From: CAZEFK01 sp964511405
GTDB taxonomy: Bacteria > Pseudomonadota > Alphaproteobacteria > Elsterales > Elsteraceae
Direction: 5' to 3'
DNA length: 64,000 nt
Assembly (NCBI GenBank): GCA_964511405.1
Contig: CAZEFK010000001.1
Location: forward strand, 19,466 to 83,465
In this document: positions 60,414 through 64,000 of the stretch, one piece after another
How the letters are laid out: the number at the start of each line of letters is the position of its first letter
How positions within the stretch are numbered: the first letter of the stretch is position 1
Notes under the pieces: model-generated
Seen by the model: the letters and a program-made list of their open reading frames with translations, nothing else
Told to the model about the DNA's origin: nothing
Database searches by the model: none
Translations under genes and position numbers: made by a program

Positions 60414-61384
60414 GGCAGCCGGGCGCCCAGGCGGGCCCGGATCTCGGCCGCGGCCGATCCGGTCACGTCCATGGCCGGATAGGCCCATGGCGCCTCCAGC
60501 CGGCCCGCGAAGGGGCGGGTCACGCCCAACCGGGCCATGCGATCCAGGAACACGGCGTTCCGGCCGCCACCGCCCGGCATGTCGACCACGTAGATGGGCC
60601 GGCCCGTAAACGCGGCCTCGGAGATCATCGACACCGAATCCGGGGTGGCGACCACCGCATCCGCCAGCGCCAGGTAAGCGAAATAGGGATTGTCGCCGGT
60701 GCCCGTCCATAGCGCCGCCGGCTTGCCGGTCAGCGCCCGCTGCAGCGCCGCCACCACGACGCCCGGGGTCCGCCGCGAGGTCGTGACCATCAACCCGGCG
60801 CCGTGCCGCTCGACCAAGCCGGCGAGCTGGGCGGCCAACGCCTCGGCGCGCGGCTCGTCGAACCGGTAGCGCGGAGTCGAACCGCCGATCAGCACCGCCA
60901 CACGCGGGCGCGGCAGCCCCTCCAGCGCCGCCCCGAACCGCGCGGCCGCCGCCTCCAGCCGCGCCCGGGTCACCCGGTGCGGCGCGCCCTCGGTCACGAC
61001 GACGTTGGGGCCGGACAGGCCATCATGGGCCGGCGCCACCACCAAGTCGAAGCGCGCGGGATCCATCACCGGGTTCTGGACCGCGATCGCGATCGTCCGC
61101 CCGGCGCTGCGCCGCCGGATCTCGGCAACCGGCGCAAAGGCCCGGCGGCCGCAGACGATGATCACATCAGGCCAGGGCGGCGCCAACGAATCGGCGCCGG
61201 CGCGCTGCGCGGCCAGCGGCCAGGGCCACCAGCGCGCCGGCAACCAGCGCCACGGCACGCGCACGTCCATCACCTTCTGCGCCACGTCGAGGCCCAGGGC
61301 CTCGGCCAAGCCGAGGCACTGGTTGACGATGCCCACCTTGCCGTCGGTGACGAGCCAGCCCGTCGGCGCCCCCGTTCCTGCCAT
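60395..61384 (-). CDS. ELM1/DUF1022 family protein
   Basis: 329-residue member of the family named after plant mitochondrial fission factor ELM1. The start WLVTDGKVGIVNQCLGLAEAL and the blocks VLIGGSTPRYRF, LMVTTSRRTPG and ATPDSVSMISEAAFTGRPIYV are diagnostic. The fold is GT-B-like, so bacterial members may be glycosyltransferases. Next to a GT9 gene, a glycan role is plausible. Confidence 0.92.
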   Translation of the reverse strand: MAGTGAPTGWLVTDGKVGIVNQCLGLAEALGLDVAQKVMDVRVPWRWLPARWWPWPLAAQRAGADSLAPPWPDVIIVCGRRAFAPVAEIRRRSAGRTIAIAVQNPVMDPARFDLVVAPAHDGLSGPNVVVTEGAPHRVTRARLEAAAARFGAALEGLPRPRVAVLIGGSTPRYRFDEPRAEALAAQLAGLVERHGAGLMVTTSRRTPGVVVAALQRALTGKPAALWTGTGDNPYFAYLALADAVVATPDSVSMISEAAFTGRPIYVVDMPGGGGRNAVFLDRMARLGVTRPFAGRLEAPWAYPAMDVTGSAAAEIRARLGARLPQNPNM

Positions 61385-61519
61385 GCCGCCTCCGGATGTC
61401 GCGCAAGCCGTGCGGCTTTACAGGCGGACCGGGGCAAAGTCACGCCCCGGGGGCAGTTGCCCGAGGCAGCGGACGGGACGAAGATCGGGGGAGACAAGGC
61501 CTGCCATGGTGCCAGGGTG

Positions 61520-62311
61520 ATGCGCTTCGGCTCGACTGCGGCCCTGATCGTCGCGCTGAGCCTGGCCGGCCCCGCCATGGCGGAGCCGGTCCGGTTCTGC
61601 TTCGCCCGCTATCCGCCCTTTACCGACGTCGGCGCCGACGAGCAGCCGGCGGGACTGTCGATCGACGCGCTCCGCGACGCCGCCCGGCGCGTCGGCGACG
61701 ACCCACGGTTCGAGCCCCTGCCCTGGGCGCGCTGCCTGGAGCTGGTCAGGACCGGTCTGCTCGACGCCGCTGTCGACAGCGCCGCCGACCGCGCCGGCTA
61801 CGCCATCGGCCGCCATCCCACGACCTTGACCACCCTGGCCTTCTTCGTCAGCACCGCCAGCCCGCTGCACCGGTTCCAGGGCCTGCCCTCGCTGGACGGC
61901 CTCCGCGTCGGCCTGGCCCGCGACTACGCCTACACGCCCGAGATCACGCGCTATGACGGGTTCGTGGCCGATCGCAGCGCCGGCGACGATCTGGGGCTGG
62001 CCCGCCTCCTGGCCGGCGGCCGGGTCGACGCCGTGCTGTCCGACCTGGCGCTGATGTCCGACCTCGCCCGCAGTCACGGTTTTGCGTTCCGGGCGCTCGA
62101 GCCCGTGTACAGCGTGACGCCGCTGTACCCGGCCTTCAGCCTCACCCGGCGCGCGATGGCGGCGCACTTCGACTCGGCGATCGCGGCCATGCTCCAGGAC
62201 GGTACCCTCGATCGCCTCTATCGCGCGGCCATCGGCGTCAGCTTCGGCGACTTGCTGGGCCGCATGCCGCACACGGATCCGGTTACAGGATCGGCACCAG
62301 AAGGTCGGTGA
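61520..62311 (+). CDS. Periplasmic substrate-binding protein (SBP_bac_3-like)
   Basis: 263 residues with a Sec signal (MRFGSTAALIVALSLAGPAMA) and the two-lobe pattern of amino-acid type binding proteins (PVRFCFARYPPFTDVG, DGLRVGLARDYAYTPEI, VDAVLSDLALMSDLAR). No ABC genes are adjacent in the same direction. The 3' end overlaps the GyrI-like gene by 29 bp. Ligand unknown. Confidence 0.85.
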   Translation: MRFGSTAALIVALSLAGPAMAEPVRFCFARYPPFTDVGADEQPAGLSIDALRDAARRVGDDPRFEPLPWARCLELVRTGLLDAAVDSAADRAGYAIGRHPTTLTTLAFFVSTASPLHRFQGLPSLDGLRVGLARDYAYTPEITRYDGFVADRSAGDDLGLARLLAGGRVDAVLSDLALMSDLARSHGFAFRALEPVYSVTPLYPAFSLTRRAMAAHFDSAIAAMLQDGTLDRLYRAAIGVSFGDLLGRMPHTDPVTGSAPEGR

Positions 62312-62741
62312 TAAGCTCGGCCGGCGGCGTCGACATCGGGCTGTTACGGTAGATCTCCATCGCGGGCCGTCCGCCATCCGGCGCATGGCCGCTGGTCGGC
62401 AGCCACTCGCAATAGAGACGCCGGAACGTCGTCTCCATCTGGCTATAGGGCCCGAGCAGTCGGTGCTCGGCCCACCGACCGGCCGGAACCGCCAGCGCTT
62501 CGGCTGGACCATCGGGCTCGACCACCGGGTCGAACACCACGCCGGCATAGTAGCGGGCATTGGGGTCGTTCCGCAGGTCGCCGTAGCACAACCCCACGCT
62601 CAACTTGACGCGCGGGTTCAGGCTACGCTGTCCGATCCATTGCCACAGTGCCGCAAATGTCCCCGGAATGGCGGCGATCGGGCCGTGGTGTCGGACACCC
62701 ACAACAGCGAACGCCTCGTGCTCGACGAGCCGGACATCCAT
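62283..62741 (-). CDS. GyrI-like/AraC effector-binding domain protein
   Basis: 152-residue stand-alone SOUL/GyrI-like domain. MDVRLVEHEAFAVVGVRHHGP opens the domain and AGRWAEHRLLGPYSQMETTFRRLYCEWLP is the usual C-terminal block. Such proteins bind small hydrophobic ligands or inhibit gyrase-type targets. AAGGAG 7 nt before ATG 62741 makes this the start rather than the preceding GTG. The 213 bp to the permease gene hold nothing recognisable. Confidence 0.85.
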   Translation of the reverse strand: MDVRLVEHEAFAVVGVRHHGPIAAIPGTFAALWQWIGQRSLNPRVKLSVGLCYGDLRNDPNARYYAGVVFDPVVEPDGPAEALAVPAGRWAEHRLLGPYSQMETTFRRLYCEWLPTSGHAPDGGRPAMEIYRNSPMSTPPAELITDLLVPIL

Positions 62742-62954
62742 CACATATCTCCTTGCCTCGAGAAGACGCCCGAGCGAATGCCCGGCGCTACGGTACGACG
62801 ATGATCGCTGGCCGATCCCGACATCCCGTCATCGAATCGGCATCAGCTCGATGAGGCGGAGCACACGGTCGACGCGCCTGAGATCGTCGGCGCGGGTCAG
62901 CGGCTTCGTGGGCTGGGGCAACGCCGGGCGCCGGGCGCCCTGCGTTGCCGGGAC

Positions 62955-63986
62955 TCAGCGTCCACGCCGGCGTTTGGCGAACTGGTCGAAGGCGACGGCC
63001 AGCACGATGATCACGCCGATCACGATCTGCTGGATGTACGATGAGATGTTCAGCAGCACCAGCCCGTTGATGAGCACGCCGATCAGGATCGACCCGATCA
63101 CAGTACCGAAGACGGTCCCCGTGCCGCCGAACAGGCTGGTGCCGCCGATCACCACCGAGGCGATCACGGTCAACTCGTACCCGGTGCCGGCCACGGCCTC
63201 GGCCGAGTTGAGCCGCGCCGACAGGACGAAGCCGGTCAGGCCGGTCACGGCGCCGATGATGACATAGACCGACTGCAGCACCCGACGGACGTCGACGCCG
63301 GCCAGCCGTGCCGCTTCGGAATTGCCGCCGACGGCGTAGACCCGGCGACCGTAGCGGGTGTAGCGCAGCACGACATGGGCCGCCGCGGCCACCGCCAGGA
63401 ACAGGATCACCGGGACAGGCACCTGGCCGATGCGGCCCTGGCCCCACCAGACATAGCCCGGCGGAAAGCCGCTGATCGGCCCGCCGCCGGCGATCAGCAG
63501 GGCGGCGCCGCGGAACGCCGACAAGCCGCCCAGCGTGACCACGAAGGGCGGCACCTTCAGTCGCGTGATGCCCAGCCCCTGGATCCAGCCGCAGGCGGCG
63601 CCGACCGCGATGGCGGCGGCCATCGCGGCCAGCCAGCCATAGCCGGCTGCCTGTCCCGCCCCGGCGGTGAACCGGTTCTCGATCCCGCCCTTCGCCACCA
63701 TGGCGGCCACCAGGCCGGTCAACGCCACCACCGAGCCCACCGACAAGTCGATCCCGGCGGTCAGGATGACGAAGGTCATGCCGACCGCGATCAGCCCGGT
63801 GATCGAGATCTGGCGCATCACGTTGAACAGATTGAGCGGGGTCAGGAAGCGCGGCTCGGCGACGGCGAAGGCGATCATCAGCGCGACCAGGAACACGACC
63901 GGGGCGAAGCGCCCGAGCCAAGCCAGGGCGGCCCGTGCCGGCGGTGGTACGATCCCGGAGGACCGGTTCTGGATCAGGTCGGCCAT
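62955..63986 (-). CDS. Ribose-type sugar ABC transporter permease (RbsC family)
   Basis: 343-residue inner-membrane permease with 9-10 helices. TFVILTAGIDLSVGSVVAL (about 75-93), RYTRYGRRVYAVGGNSEAARLAGVD (about 208-232, in two parts) and VVIGGTSLFGGTGTVFGT are the RbsC family marks. The ATPase and binding protein are expected to the right, beyond the window. Substrate is a monosaccharide or related compound; it cannot be named. Confidence 0.93.
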   Translation of the reverse strand: MADLIQNRSSGIVPPPARAALAWLGRFAPVVFLVALMIAFAVAEPRFLTPLNLFNVMRQISITGLIAVGMTFVILTAGIDLSVGSVVALTGLVAAMVAKGGIENRFTAGAGQAAGYGWLAAMAAAIAVGAACGWIQGLGITRLKVPPFVVTLGGLSAFRGAALLIAGGGPISGFPPGYVWWGQGRIGQVPVPVILFLAVAAAAHVVLRYTRYGRRVYAVGGNSEAARLAGVDVRRVLQSVYVIIGAVTGLTGFVLSARLNSAEAVAGTGYELTVIASVVIGGTSLFGGTGTVFGTVIGSILIGVLINGLVLLNISSYIQQIVIGVIIVLAVAFDQFAKRRRGR

Positions 63987-64000
63987 GGTTTCCCTCTCAG

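Noticed and set aside
62742..62954. Possible small gene between GyrI-like and permease genes
   Set aside because: Only Arg/Ser-rich shadow frames occur, with no ribosome site or recognisable protein.
1..64000. CRISPR arrays, tRNA and rRNA genes
   Set aside because: No regularly spaced repeats or recognisable tRNA/rRNA sequence were seen when reading the window; a covariance search was not possible.

Overview
The window is a very GC-rich chromosomal segment with dense, mostly co-directional genes and a typical alphaproteobacterial gene order: hemC next to hemD, a mitofilin/Mic60-like gene and hemY, divergent from tsaD-gpsA-EVE; an ELM1 homologue; and a Wzx/Wzy-type polysaccharide locus. I read it as an alphaproteobacterium, probably Rhodospirillales-like. 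No genus can be fixed from the sequence alone. I see no rRNA, tRNA, CRISPR array, prophage or intact insertion sequence.

Layout. 1-3.6 kb: the start of gmd (cut by the left edge), lptG and nadE. 3.6-18.6 kb: an exopolysaccharide locus with a flippase, a Tat-exported GH10 xylanase-like enzyme, a WecB/TagA/CpsF glycosyltransferase, two GT2 enzymes, a polysaccharide deacetylase, an O-antigen polymerase/ligase, two small exported proteins, a degenerate GGDEF protein, the initiating sugar-phosphate transferase, a Wza-like porin lipoprotein, a Wzc-like chain-length protein, an ExeA-like ATPase and a kinase-like P-loop protein. Its composition resembles holdfast or unipolar-polysaccharide loci. 18.6-29.5 kb: a lone response regulator, an orphan VapB antitoxin beside insertion-like scars, AsmA, Nudix hydrolase, FAD oxidase, LysE exporter, DjlA-like protein, Uup, HAD dehalogenase and an AraC regulator.

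29.5-33.3 kb is the most striking part. It is a complete stressosome operon, rsbR (globin sensor), rsbS, rsbT and rsbX, translationally coupled to a hybrid histidine kinase. The kinase's N-terminus looks like the RsbT-docking domain of RsbU. The stressosome would therefore feed a phosphorelay instead of SigB. Divergent from it is a Na+/H+ antiporter with a cyclic-nucleotide domain.

36-43.5 kb: Rieske protein, EVE protein, gpsA and tsaD; then hemC, a single-ORF fusion of HemD with a Mic60-like protein, hemY and an acetyltransferase. 43.5-50.5 kb: a LysE exporter, a chemoreceptor, a YeiH-type exporter, a less GC-biased phospholipase C gene that looks acquired, and a LysR regulator. 50.5-53.8 kb: an arsenic/arsinothricin locus of arsR, an ArsO-like flavoprotein with a Cys-rich tail, an internally deleted MFS transporter and arsN1. 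53.8-64 kb: a PLP C-S lyase, DoxX, a cNMP-domain protein, small proteins, a cupin, a GT9/unknown/ELM1 group, a periplasmic binding protein, a GyrI-like protein and a sugar ABC permease.
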